Shown here: in pieces, positions 1-7,087 of the stretch | Numbering within the stretch: the stretch's first letter is position 1 | Layout: each line of letters begins with the position of its first letter | Program-made: the position numbers and the translations under genes | From: Paracoccaceae bacterium | GTDB lineage: Bacteria > Pseudomonadota > Alphaproteobacteria > Rhodobacterales > Rhodobacteraceae | Assembly: GCA_023260935.1 (NCBI GenBank) | Contig: JALQTL010000402.1 | Span: 1 to 14,100, forward strand | Direction: 5' to 3' | DNA: 14,100 nucleotides | Notes under the pieces: generated by a model | What the model saw: the letters and a program-made list of their open reading frames with translations, nothing else | Database searches by the model: none | Told to the model about the DNA's origin: nothing

Positions 1-1386
1 CGGCCAGTCCGTCGCCTCGTGCCACGCAAGGCCCATGGCAAGAACCGCCGCATCATTGCCCGCCCGGCCAATCAGTTGCATGCCCATCGGCAGGCCTCCG
101 GCGCCAAAGCCACAGGGCAGCGCAAGCGCAGGCAGGCCGGCAAGCGAGGCGGGCACCACCACCTCCATCCAGCGGTGATAGGTATCCATCTGCCGCGCGC
201 CGATCTGTTCGGGCCAGCGCCATTCGGCCGGAAAGGGCCAGACCTGCGCCGAGGGCAGCACCAGCGCGTCGTAGCTGTCAAAAAGCCGGGCTGCGCGGGC
301 ATACCAGCGGGACCGGATCACGCTGGCCTCATGCACCGCTGCCGCTGTCAGGCCAAGACCCTGCTCGATCTCCCACTGCGTTTCGGGCTTCAGAAGCGCC
401 CGTTTTGCCGGATCGGCATAAAGCGTGCCCTTGCTGCCCGCGTTCAGCATGGCCCGCAGCGTGATCCATGACCGCCACAAATCGCCCGCCGCAAAGGGCG
501 GGGAAAGGGGTTCCACCACCGCGCCCATATCCTCGAACTGGCGCAAGGCGCCGGCCACCAGATCAAGGATGCCCGGCTCCATCGGATAGGCACCGCCCCA
601 GTCGGCAAGCCAGCCGATGCGCTTGCCCGCCATCCGCGCCGGTTCCAGCCCGGCAAAGGGGCCACCTGTGCGGGGGAAGGGCACGGCCGGGTTTTCCCCC
701 GCCATCGTATCAAGGAAATGGCAGATGTCGCGCATGTCGCGCGCCATCGGACCATCGGTTGCAAGGGTGGCGAGGAAGGTGTCGCCCACCGCATCACCCG
801 GCACCAGACCCCATGTCGGGCGAAAGCCATAGACATTGCAAAAGGCCGCGGGGTTACGCAGCGACCCCATCATGTCGGATCCGTCGGCCAGCGGCACCAT
901 CCGGCAGGCCAGCGCCGCCGCCGCCCCGCCCGATGACCCGCCTGCGCTGCGCGACACGTCATAGGGGTTGCGGGTAACGCCATGTACGGGGTTGAAGCTG
1001 TGCGACCCCTGACCCCATTCGGGCGTATTCGTCTTGCCGATGAACACCGCCCCCGCCGCGCGCAGGCGGGCGGCCAGAAGATCATCGCCCGGCGGAATGA
1101 AATCGGCAAAAAGCGGCGAGCCCCAGGTGGTGCGCAGGCCCTTTGTCGCCACCAGATCCTTGATCGCCAGCGGCAGGCCATGCAGCCATCCCTTGCGGGG
1201 CGCGTCATCCATCGCCCGTGCCTCGGCCATCAACTCGTCGGCCGGGCGGAGCGAGACGATGGCATTGATCCGGTCGTTCGTCGCGGCGATCCGGTCCAGC
1301 ACCGCTGCCATCACATCGGACGGGGCAATGGTGCGGGCGGCGATTCCCTTTGCCAGGCGCCAGGCGGGCATGTCGGTCAGCGTCAT
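1..1386 (-). CDS. Amidase-signature family amidohydrolase (C-terminus cut by the window edge)
   Basis: The minus strand is open from ATG at 1386 to the left edge, giving 462 residues with no stop in the window. It belongs to the amidase signature family, which hydrolyses amide bonds with a Ser-cisSer-Lys triad. All three residues are visible: Lys76 in HGLPLAIKDL, the cis-serine Ser151 in SAGGSSGG, and the nucleophile Ser175 in GSDMMGSLRNPA. The 75- and 24-residue spacings match those of the family member FAAH (142, 217, 241). KTNTPEWG follows the lysine motif, and the C-terminal GLPMGMQLIGRAG motif is also typical. Family members usually have 450-500 residues, so only a few are probably missing. 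A GGAG ribosome site lies about 8 bases before the start. The substrate cannot be told from the sequence. It is too general to call GatA, and no GatB or GatC is next to it. It is divergent from the B12 operon with no evident functional link. Confidence 0.9.
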   Translation of the reverse strand, partial: MTLTDMPAWRLAKGIAARTIAPSDVMAAVLDRIAATNDRINAIVSLRPADELMAEARAMDDAPRKGWLHGLPLAIKDLVATKGLRTTWGSPLFADFIPPGDDLLAARLRAAGAVFIGKTNTPEWGQGSHSFNPVHGVTRNPYDVSRSAGGSSGGAAAALACRMVPLADGSDMMGSLRNPAAFCNVYGFRPTWGLVPGDAVGDTFLATLATDGPMARDMRDICHFLDTMAGENPAVPFPRTGGPFAGLEPARMAGKRIGWLADWGGAYPMEPGILDLVAGALRQFEDMGAVVEPLSPPFAAGDLWRSWITLRAMLNAGSKGTLYADPAKRALLKPETQWEIEQGLGLTAAAVHEASVIRSRWYARAARLFDSYDALVLPSAQVWPFPAEWRWPEQIGARQMDTYHRWMEVVVPASLAGLPALALPCGFGAGGLPMGMQLIGRAGNDAAVLAMGLAWHEATDWP

Positions 1387-1501
1387 CTGTCTTCTCCCGT
1401 GGCAGGCCGGGGGTCCGGTGCCGCCCTGCCAGCCCCGACCTTAGCCAAAAAATCGCCGCTGATAAGGCACATCCGACACGCCGGGCACAATGCGCGACAT
1501 G

Positions 1502-1514
1502 CGCTGATTCAGCG
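1502..1514. promoter_or_regulatory. 13-base perfect palindrome, operator-like
   Basis: CGCTGA-T-TCAGCG is a perfect inverted repeat around a central T. It ends two bases before the -35 hexamer of the predicted riboswitch promoter. That position is typical of a transcription-factor site, but no regulator can be named. It could also be chance. Confidence 0.35.
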
Positions 1515-1516
1515 GC

Positions 1517-1544
1517 TTGACTTGGGGCCGCACTGGGCTAAGCA
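1517..1544 (+). promoter_or_regulatory. Predicted sigma70-type promoter of the B12 riboswitch transcript
   Basis: TTGACT at 1517-1522 is a near-consensus -35 element. It is followed after 16 bases by a weak -10, TAAGCA (1539-1544). The start of transcription would then fall at about 1550-1552, immediately before the first base of riboswitch stem P1 at 1553. This agreement is the main support, because the -10 element itself is poor. Confidence 0.5.
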
Positions 1545-1552
1545 GGGGATGC

Positions 1553-1722
1553 CTTCGGTTCCGGGTTCAGCGCCCGGATGAAAAGGGAACGTGGTGCGGG
1601 GCAACCCCATTCCACGGCTGCCCCCGCAACTGTAGGCGGCGAGTGACGGCGGCATATGCCACTGGGGAAACCCGGGAAGGCCCGCCAGAACGATGACCCG
1701 CGAGCCAGGAGACCTGCCGAAG
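1553..1722 (+). ncRNA. Cobalamin (AdoCbl) riboswitch
   Basis: This is a complete B12-sensing leader RNA. The closing stem P1 pairs CTTCGG (1553-1558) with CCGAAG (1717-1722). The conserved core is present in order: AGGGAACGTGGTG (about 1584-1596), CCCCCGCAACTGTA (about 1621-1634), GCCACTG (about 1658-1664), CGGGAAGG (about 1673-1680), GATGACCCGCGAGCCAGGAG, and the B12 box GAGCCAGGAGACCTGCC at 1702-1718. RNAs of this family bind adenosylcobalamin or related cobalamins and switch off the downstream gene when the cofactor is plentiful. The next gene is btuB, the classic target, followed by the rest of the B12 uptake operon. Confidence 0.95.
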
Positions 1723-1872
1723 TGATCACCCTTTCCGGGGCGCGGGGCGCGTTTCGGGTGGCGGACCTTCCGCTTGTGGTGACGAACTCACCGTCGGCGG
1801 GAAGGGTCTGAAACCCCTTTCCCAAGACCAAACGCATTGCAGGGGAAACCCTGAACATACCGGGACAGGGCC
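1723..1872 (+). promoter_or_regulatory. Riboswitch expression platform with competing hairpins
   Basis: The 150-base leader between the B12 box and btuB contains elements that can pair in more than one way. GGGAAGGG (1799-1806) can pair with CCCCTTTCCC (1814-1823, one bulged T) or, less perfectly, with ACCCTTTCC (1728-1736). GGTGA (1778-1782) can pair with TCACC at 1788-1792 or at 1726-1730. CAGGG (1840-1844) and CCCTG (1849-1853) form a hairpin closed by a GAAA loop, but CCCTG can also pair with CAGGG at 1866-1870, next to the btuB start. No run of T follows any stem, so control of translation by hiding the ribosome site seems more likely than transcription termination. This is a pairing argument made by eye, not a folding calculation. 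Confidence 0.5.
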
Positions 1873-3888
1873 ATGAAAAGGCTTGGAATATCTGTAATCG
1901 CGCTTTCGGCGGCATTGCCCGCTCTGGCGCAAGACATCGCGCTGGACGAAATCGTGGTCAGCGCGAACCGCGAAGCCACCACATTGGGCCGCACCGGCGC
2001 CAGTGTCACCGTGATCACGCGCGAAGACCTTGACGATTCGGGCGAGAACAGCGTTTCGGGCTATTTCCGAAAGCTGGCCGGGGTCACGATCCAGACCCGA
2101 GGACCGGTTGGCACACAATCCACGCTTCTGGTGCGCGGGGCGTCGCAGAATTACATCGGCACCTATGTCGATGGCATCAATGTCACGGACCCGTCAGGCA
2201 CGCAGGTTGCTTTCGATTTCGGGCAGATGACAACCATCGGCCTTGGCCGTGTGGAACTGCTGAAGGGCAGCCAGTCGGCGCTTTACGGCGCGGGGGCAAT
2301 TGGCGGCGTGGTGTCCTTCACCACCGCCCGCCCCGAGGAGGAAGGCTTCCATCAGGCGGTGGATGCCGAGGCCGGCCAGTTCGGCACCCTGTCGGCGGCC
2401 TATACCGCGACCTATATGGATGACCGGACCGAAGCTGCCTTCACCCTTGGGCGTCTGCACACCGATGGTTTTTCCACCGCCTCTTCCCGTCTGGGCAATA
2501 CCGAGGCGGACGGCTTCGACACCACCCGTGCCAGCTTCTATCTGGCGCGCAGTTTGGATGGCGGGACAAAGCTGGGGGTCAACGGTTTCTGGGAAGACAG
2601 TGCGTCGGATTACGACCCGGCCTTCTATCTGGACGGGGCCCTTCTGGGGTCACGCATCCTGACCAGTTCGGTGGATTTTTCCGGCACCGATGACATCCTG
2701 ATCCCGCTTGGCGATGGTTCTACCCCGGATGAAAGACTGAACCGTCAGACTCAGGGCCTGCGGGCCTTTGGCGAATTCCAGACCGGGGCGCTGGATCACA
2801 AGATTTCGGTTTCCGGCTTCCGCATCGAAAGGCGCTTTCATGAAAGTGAGGTTGCCCCGGATTACGCCGATTACAGCGACAGTGGCACGCCACTGGGTTT
2901 TTCCGATGATACCTATGGAACCCGCGTCCAGACCACGGACGCCACCTATATCGGCAAGCGGCTGGTGGCAGACTGGTCTGCCGGCTTTGATCTGGGCGGC
3001 GGCCGGATGACGGTTGGGGCGGAATGGTCAAGGGAAGCGCTGGTGCAATTCGGTGATTTCGGCGCTGCCGACAATGCCACCACCAAGACCGGGGCCTTTG
3101 CCGAATACGTTACCACCATCGGGTCGCAGACCGATCTGGCGCTATCGGGCCGGGTCGACAACCATTCGCTCTTTGGCAATCTGGGCTCTGTCCGGTTGGC
3201 CTTGGCGCATCGGTTGACCGATGACACCGTGCTGCGCCTACAGGCCGGAACCGGCTTTCGCGCGCCGTCGAACTTCGAACTCTTCAGTTTCTACGGATCG
3301 CGCAGCCTGCAACCCGAAGAAAGCACCAACGTCGATATCGGGGTCGAGCATGTCTTTGCCTCGGGCGCACGGGTCAAGGCGACGGCCTTCTATCTGGATG
3401 CCAACAAGCTGATCGATTTCGATGTCGCGGCAACGGGCTGCCCGGCGGCGGCACTGTTCGGGCCGGGCTGCTACAGCCAGGTGTCCGGCCATTCGCGGCG
3501 CAGCGGGCTGGAGCTGGAGGCAGAGGCTGTGGTTCTGGGCGATCTGTCGGTTGCCGGGGCCTATACCTACACCGACAGCAGCACCAATGCGTCGTCAAGC
3601 TGGTCGCAGGTGGCCCGCCATGCCCTGTCGCTTTCGCTGGAAAAGCCGCTGGGCGACAAGCTGACAGGGCGCCTTTCCGTCATCGGCGCCTTTGACCGGC
3701 CCGATTGGCGCGATGGCAGCGTGGCAGGGGATTACGCCATTGCCAATGCCATGCTGGAATATGATTTCGGCAATGACATGATCGGCTATCTACGGGTGGA
3801 GAACCTGTTTGACACGGATTATGAACTTGACCGCGATTATGGCACATCGGGCCGAGCTGCCTATGTGGGCATCCGTGCAAAGTTCTGA
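1873..3888 (+). CDS. btuB: TonB-dependent outer-membrane vitamin B12 receptor BtuB
   Basis: This 671-residue protein binds cobalamins at the cell surface and moves them into the periplasm using TonB energy. Residues 1-19 form a signal peptide (MKRLG, a hydrophobic stretch, cut after ALA). They are followed by a TonB box, DEIVVSA, at residues 25-31. The plug domain follows (GYFRKLAGVTIQTRG, LLVRGASQNYIGTYVDGI, ELLKGSQSALYGAGAIGGVV), up to about residue 150. The rest is beta-barrel, with the receptor motif GTGFRAPSNFELF at about 460 and a terminal Phe (YVGIRAKF) as expected for outer-membrane assembly. Size is close to that of E. coli BtuB. The assignment to B12 rather than iron siderophores rests on the cobalamin riboswitch directly upstream and the btuFCD-cbiZ genes downstream. 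The ribosome site (GGGACAGGG just before ATG) is weak and may be hidden by the leader hairpin. Confidence 0.93.
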   Translation: MKRLGISVIALSAALPALAQDIALDEIVVSANREATTLGRTGASVTVITREDLDDSGENSVSGYFRKLAGVTIQTRGPVGTQSTLLVRGASQNYIGTYVDGINVTDPSGTQVAFDFGQMTTIGLGRVELLKGSQSALYGAGAIGGVVSFTTARPEEEGFHQAVDAEAGQFGTLSAAYTATYMDDRTEAAFTLGRLHTDGFSTASSRLGNTEADGFDTTRASFYLARSLDGGTKLGVNGFWEDSASDYDPAFYLDGALLGSRILTSSVDFSGTDDILIPLGDGSTPDERLNRQTQGLRAFGEFQTGALDHKISVSGFRIERRFHESEVAPDYADYSDSGTPLGFSDDTYGTRVQTTDATYIGKRLVADWSAGFDLGGGRMTVGAEWSREALVQFGDFGAADNATTKTGAFAEYVTTIGSQTDLALSGRVDNHSLFGNLGSVRLALAHRLTDDTVLRLQAGTGFRAPSNFELFSFYGSRSLQPEESTNVDIGVEHVFASGARVKATAFYLDANKLIDFDVAATGCPAAALFGPGCYSQVSGHSRRSGLELEAEAVVLGDLSVAGAYTYTDSSTNASSSWSQVARHALSLSLEKPLGDKLTGRLSVIGAFDRPDWRDGSVAGDYAIANAMLEYDFGNDMIGYLRVENLFDTDYELDRDYGTSGRAAYVGIRAKF

Positions 3889-4726
3889 TCGCGGCCTTGC
3901 CAGGCTGGTCCTGGCGCCGGCCCTGGCTCTGTGGGCCGGGGCAACGGCTGTTTTCGCCGATGCGCCCGCGCGGGTGGTGTCGATGAACCTGTGTACCGAC
4001 CAGCTTGCCATGCTGCTGGCCGCACCGGGGCAGTTGATCAGCGTCAGCAATCTTGCCAGTGACCCGCTCTCCTCGACCATGGTCGAAGAGGCGGCGGCCT
4101 TTCCCGCCAACCGCGGCGGTGCCGAACAGATTTTTCTGATGCAGCCAGATCTGGTTCTGGCGGGCAGCTACACCTCTGTGGCTTCGGTCGCGCTGCTGAG
4201 GGATCTGGGGGTGCGGGTGGCGCAACTGCCGCCCGCCAGTTCCTTGCAGGATGTGGCCGCGCAGATGCGCGAGGTGGGCGCCCTGCTGGGCCAGGCGGAA
4301 AAGGCCGAGGCGATGGCCGCAGCCTTCGAGGCATCGCTGGAAAAGTTTCGCCATACGGGCGATCCGGCGACGGCGGCGATGTATTACCCCAACGGCTATA
4401 CCACCGGTGAAGGCACCCTTTCGGATGACATCCTGAAGCTGGCGGGCTTTCGCAACATCGGGGCCGAGGCCGGGGTGACGGGTGGGGGCATTCTGCCGCT
4501 GGAACGGCTGGTCATGGCCGCACCCGACCTGATCGTGACCTCTACCCCCTATCCCGGCGCCTCGCGTTCCGAAGAGATTCTGGCCCATCCGGCCCTGACG
4601 GCCCTGCGCGCCCGGGCGGGGGCGGCGCGCATCACGGATGCTGACTGGGTCTGCGGCACGCCCTATCTGCTGCGCGCGATCGAGGCGATGGCACAGGCGC
4701 GCGCAGCACTTGGAACCGGGCCGTGA
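3863..4726 (+). CDS. btuF: Periplasmic cobalamin-binding protein BtuF
   Basis: This is the periplasmic substrate-binding protein of the B12 ABC importer, a class III (helical-hinge) binding protein of 287 residues. The chosen ATG overlaps the end of btuB by 26 bases, which suggests translational coupling. The open frame extends to an ATG at 3809, but that extension lies inside btuB. From 3863 a plausible signal peptide appears: a positive region with Arg10 and Arg14, then LVLAPALALWAGATAVFA, cut near residue 32. A GTG at 3875 is an alternative start. The mature part begins PARVVSMNLCTDQLAMLL, the usual first strand and helix. QPDLVLAG follows, and later APDLIVTSTPY marks the second lobe. It ends four bases into btuC (GTGA overlap). 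A heme or siderophore binder would look similar; the operon supports corrinoids. Confidence 0.87.
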   Translation: MWASVQSSDRGLARLVLAPALALWAGATAVFADAPARVVSMNLCTDQLAMLLAAPGQLISVSNLASDPLSSTMVEEAAAFPANRGGAEQIFLMQPDLVLAGSYTSVASVALLRDLGVRVAQLPPASSLQDVAAQMREVGALLGQAEKAEAMAAAFEASLEKFRHTGDPATAAMYYPNGYTTGEGTLSDDILKLAGFRNIGAEAGVTGGGILPLERLVMAAPDLIVTSTPYPGASRSEEILAHPALTALRARAGAARITDADWVCGTPYLLRAIEAMAQARAALGTGP

Positions 4727-5709
4727 CGCGGGCCGTCCTGCCGGCACTTGGGGCACTGGTGGCGGCGCTGTTCATGGCGTCGCTGCTGATCGGCCCGGCG
4801 GGGCTTGGGCTTGGGCAGTCGCTTGCGGCACTGTTCCGGGGCGAGGGCGAGGCGGTCGTCATGGTCATGCGCGATATCCGCCTGCCGCGAGCCATCCTTG
4901 GGTTGGCAGTAGGGGGGGCGCTGGGCTTGTCGGGCGCGGCCATGCAGGGGTTCCTGCGCAATCCTCTGGCTGAACCGGGGCTGATCGGCGTGTCTTCGAC
5001 CGCCGCGCTGGGCGCGGTGATCGCCTTGCAGACAGGGGCGGCGGCGGCATTCGCGCTGGCGCTGCCGCTGGCCGCGCTTGCCGGGGCCACGTTGTCGGCC
5101 CTGCTGATCCTGCTGATGGCCGGACCACGCGGGGGGGCGCTGGCGCTGATCCTTGCGGGGATCGCCCTTTCGGCGCTGGCGGGGGCGGGCACTTCGCTGG
5201 TTCTGAACCTGTCGCCCAACCCTTTTGCCGCAGCGGAAATCGTCTTCTGGATGATGGGCAGCCTTGCCGACAGGTCGATGAGCCATGTCTGGCTGGCCGC
5301 GCCCTTCATTGCCCTTGGCTGCGCGATGCTGCTGACCACGGGCCGCAGCCTTGATGCGCTGACGCTGGGCGAGGATGCGGCGCAGAGCATGGGGGTGCGG
5401 CTGTCGCGCCTGCGGCTGGTGATCATCCTGGGCACGGCCAGCGCCATCGGGGCTTCGGTTGCGGTGGCGGGCGCCATCGGCTTTGTCGGGTTGATCGTGC
5501 CGCATATCCTGCGCCCGCTGGTGGGGGCGCGGCCGTCGCGGCTGCTGCCCGCCTCGGCCCTTGGCGGGGCGGCGATGGTACTGGCGGCCGATATCGCCGT
5601 GCGACTGATCGCGCCCGACCGGGATCTGAAGCTGGGGGTGCTGACCGCACTTGTGGGCGCGCCGTTCTTTCTGCATCTGGTCTGGCGGATGCGAAAGGTC
5701 GAGGCATGA
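4723..5709 (+). CDS. btuC: Cobalamin ABC transporter permease BtuC (FecCD family)
   Basis: This 328-residue, very hydrophobic inner-membrane protein forms the channel of the B12 importer, normally as a dimer with two BtuD subunits. It shows the FecCD-family landmarks: RLPRAILGLAVGGALGLSGA and MQGFLRNPLAEPGLIGVS at about residues 53-90, and the C-terminal GFVGLIVPHILRPLVG at 253-268, near the region that contacts the ATPase. Most of the chain is stretches of Ala, Leu and Gly long enough for membrane helices; about ten are expected for the family. The start is GTG, overlapping the btuF stop by four bases, and the end overlaps btuD by four (ATGA), so the three importer genes are translationally coupled. 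Substrate is inferred from the operon, since FecCD permeases for iron and B12 are alike. Confidence 0.9.
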   Translation: MTRAVLPALGALVAALFMASLLIGPAGLGLGQSLAALFRGEGEAVVMVMRDIRLPRAILGLAVGGALGLSGAAMQGFLRNPLAEPGLIGVSSTAALGAVIALQTGAAAAFALALPLAALAGATLSALLILLMAGPRGGALALILAGIALSALAGAGTSLVLNLSPNPFAAAEIVFWMMGSLADRSMSHVWLAAPFIALGCAMLLTTGRSLDALTLGEDAAQSMGVRLSRLRLVIILGTASAIGASVAVAGAIGFVGLIVPHILRPLVGARPSRLLPASALGGAAMVLAADIAVRLIAPDRDLKLGVLTALVGAPFFLHLVWRMRKVEA

Positions 5710-6431
5710 CGGCACTTCTTCAGCTTCAGGCGCTGACGGTGCGGCGCGGGCAATGCCCGGTGGTCGATGCTGTGGATCTGACCGTTTCGGCGGGCGAATT
5801 CGTTGGCCTTCTGGGGCCGAACGGGGCGGGCAAAACCTCGCTTCTGCGGGGGGCGCTGGGGCTTTTGCCGCATGAGGGGCAGTCGAACCTTTCGGCCTTG
5901 CCGCCCGGGGTGCGGGCGCGGGCGGCGGCTTTCCTGCCGCAGGGCAGAGAGATTGCCTGGCCCGTCACGGTGGCCGATCTGGTGGCCCTTGCCGATGGCG
6001 GGGTGGCTGCGCAGGGCAGGGCACTGGCGCGGATGGGACTTGAGGCCTATCGCACCCGTCGTGCGACGGAACTTTCGGGCGGTGAACAGGCGCGTGTCCT
6101 GATCGCGCGCGCTCTGGCGCAGGATGCGCCCTTGCTGCTGGCCGATGAACCCGGCGCCGGGCTGGACCCCGAAGCGCAGATCCGCACCATGCAGGTGTTT
6201 CGCGATCTGGCAGACGAAGGCCGCGCTGTCGTGGCCTCGATCCACGATCTGGGGCTAGCGGCGCGGCACTGCACCCGGCTGGTCTTGCTGCATCAGGGGC
6301 GCAAGGTGGCCGATGGCTTGCCCCGGCAGGTGCTGTCGGCCGAAAATCTGGCCTCGGTCTTTGGCGTCAAGGGCTATCACGCCGAAACCCCGGACGGGCC
6401 GGTGTTTCAGCCGCTGGGGGTGATCCGGTGA
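5706..6431 (+). CDS. btuD: Cobalamin ABC transporter ATPase BtuD
   Basis: This 241-residue ATP-binding subunit powers import through BtuC. All ABC motifs are present in order: Walker A GPNGAGKTS (residues 37-45, Lys43), Q-loop Gln79 in FLPQGREIAWP, the signature LSGGEQARVLIARAL starting at 123, Walker B LLLADEPGAGLD (Asp147, Glu148), and the switch histidine His180 in ASIHDLGLAARH. The signature and Walker B are typical of the BtuD/FepC/HmuV group. The gene overlaps btuC by four bases (ATGA) and cbiZ by four (GTGA). The C-terminal tail (YHAETPDGPVFQPLG) resembles the extra strand region found after the ATPase core in this group. Confidence 0.92.
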   Translation: MTALLQLQALTVRRGQCPVVDAVDLTVSAGEFVGLLGPNGAGKTSLLRGALGLLPHEGQSNLSALPPGVRARAAAFLPQGREIAWPVTVADLVALADGGVAAQGRALARMGLEAYRTRRATELSGGEQARVLIARALAQDAPLLLADEPGAGLDPEAQIRTMQVFRDLADEGRAVVASIHDLGLAARHCTRLVLLHQGRKVADGLPRQVLSAENLASVFGVKGYHAETPDGPVFQPLGVIR

Positions 6432-7087
6432 TTTCGGTCCGTCTGGAACGCCCGTGGCTGATCGCCGATCTGGCGCAGGAAATGCGCATCCTCAGCTGGG
6501 CCCCCTTTGGTCCCGGCCTTCGGCAAGCCGCGCGCGTTGTCTGGCGCGAGGTGCGCAATGCCGATCTGACCGAAAGTTTTGATGTCGATGGCTGGTTCGC
6601 CGCCGAAATGGCGCGCTTTCCCGGTGCGGTCGGGATGATGACCAGCCGCGACATCGGCACCTTCACGATGGCCGAAGCCCGCGTGGAAGGCGTCCGCGCG
6701 CATTGCGTGGCGACAGTGGGCCTGACCAATGGCGAAACTGTGGGCCGCCGCCGCGTCTGGGGCCCGCGCGATTTCGGCACCATCAACATTCTTGTGGCTA
6801 CCGATGCGGGGCTGACCGAGGCAGGCCAGCTGGAGGCGCTGTCGATTGCCGTTCAGGCCCGCACCGCCGCGGTGATCGAGGCAGGGGTCGAGGCGCCCAC
6901 CGGCCGCGTCTCGGGTACGGGAACCGATTGTCTGGCGCTTGCCTGCCGGGAAGGGGCAGAGCGATACGCGGGCCTGCACACGCCGGTGGGCGAGGCGGTG
7001 GGTGCCGCCGTGCGCCGCGCCGTTTCGGCGGGGGCAGATGACTGGAAAGCCTGGTATGCGGCCGAAACCGCAAGGGTTGCCCCATGA
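6428..7087 (+). CDS. cbiZ: Adenosylcobinamide amidohydrolase CbiZ
   Basis: CbiZ removes the aminopropanol side chain of adenosylcobinamide to give adenosylcobyric acid, which re-enters cobamide synthesis. In Rhodobacter sphaeroides the enzyme also opens pseudocobalamin so it can be remodelled to a usable cobamide. The 219-residue protein carries the family motifs: MMTSRDIG and CVATVGLTNG in the first half, FGTINILVATDAGLTEAGQ (GTINIL at residues 117-122), and SGTGTDCLALAC from Ser162. There is no signal peptide, as expected for a cytoplasmic enzyme. The start is GTG, overlapping the btuD stop by four bases. Placement in a B12 uptake operon behind a cobalamin riboswitch agrees with a salvage role. 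Confidence 0.9.
   Translation: MISVRLERPWLIADLAQEMRILSWAPFGPGLRQAARVVWREVRNADLTESFDVDGWFAAEMARFPGAVGMMTSRDIGTFTMAEARVEGVRAHCVATVGLTNGETVGRRRVWGPRDFGTINILVATDAGLTEAGQLEALSIAVQARTAAVIEAGVEAPTGRVSGTGTDCLALACREGAERYAGLHTPVGEAVGAAVRRAVSAGADDWKAWYAAETARVAP

Larger units (their letters stand above)
1387..1552. other. Divergent intergenic region between amidase and B12 riboswitch
   Basis: This stretch carries the start-side signals of the minus-strand amidase (a GGGAGAAG-like ribosome site at about 1391-1398) and the promoter of the plus-strand riboswitch transcript. It also holds a 13-base palindrome at 1502-1514. No open reading frame here has coding character, and no convincing promoter for the amidase was found. 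Confidence 0.6.

Noticed and set aside
19..1581. Several plus-strand open frames across 19-1581
   Set aside because: They lie mostly opposite the amidase, which shows all three catalytic residues with correct spacing; these frames are Arg/Pro-rich shadows.
1799..1823. Intrinsic terminator in the riboswitch leader
   Set aside because: The stem is followed by AAGACC, not a T-run, so it was described as part of the expression platform instead.
3680..4756. Minus-strand open frame of 358 codons opposite btuB-btuF
   Set aside because: It is rich in Gln, His and Arg with no recognisable domain, as expected for the antisense of GC-rich genes.
4632..6245. Long minus-strand open frame of 537 codons opposite btuC-btuD
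   Set aside because: The translation is low-complexity Ala, Pro, Ser and Arg with no family motif. It lies opposite two unmistakable transporter genes and is a by-product of high GC content.
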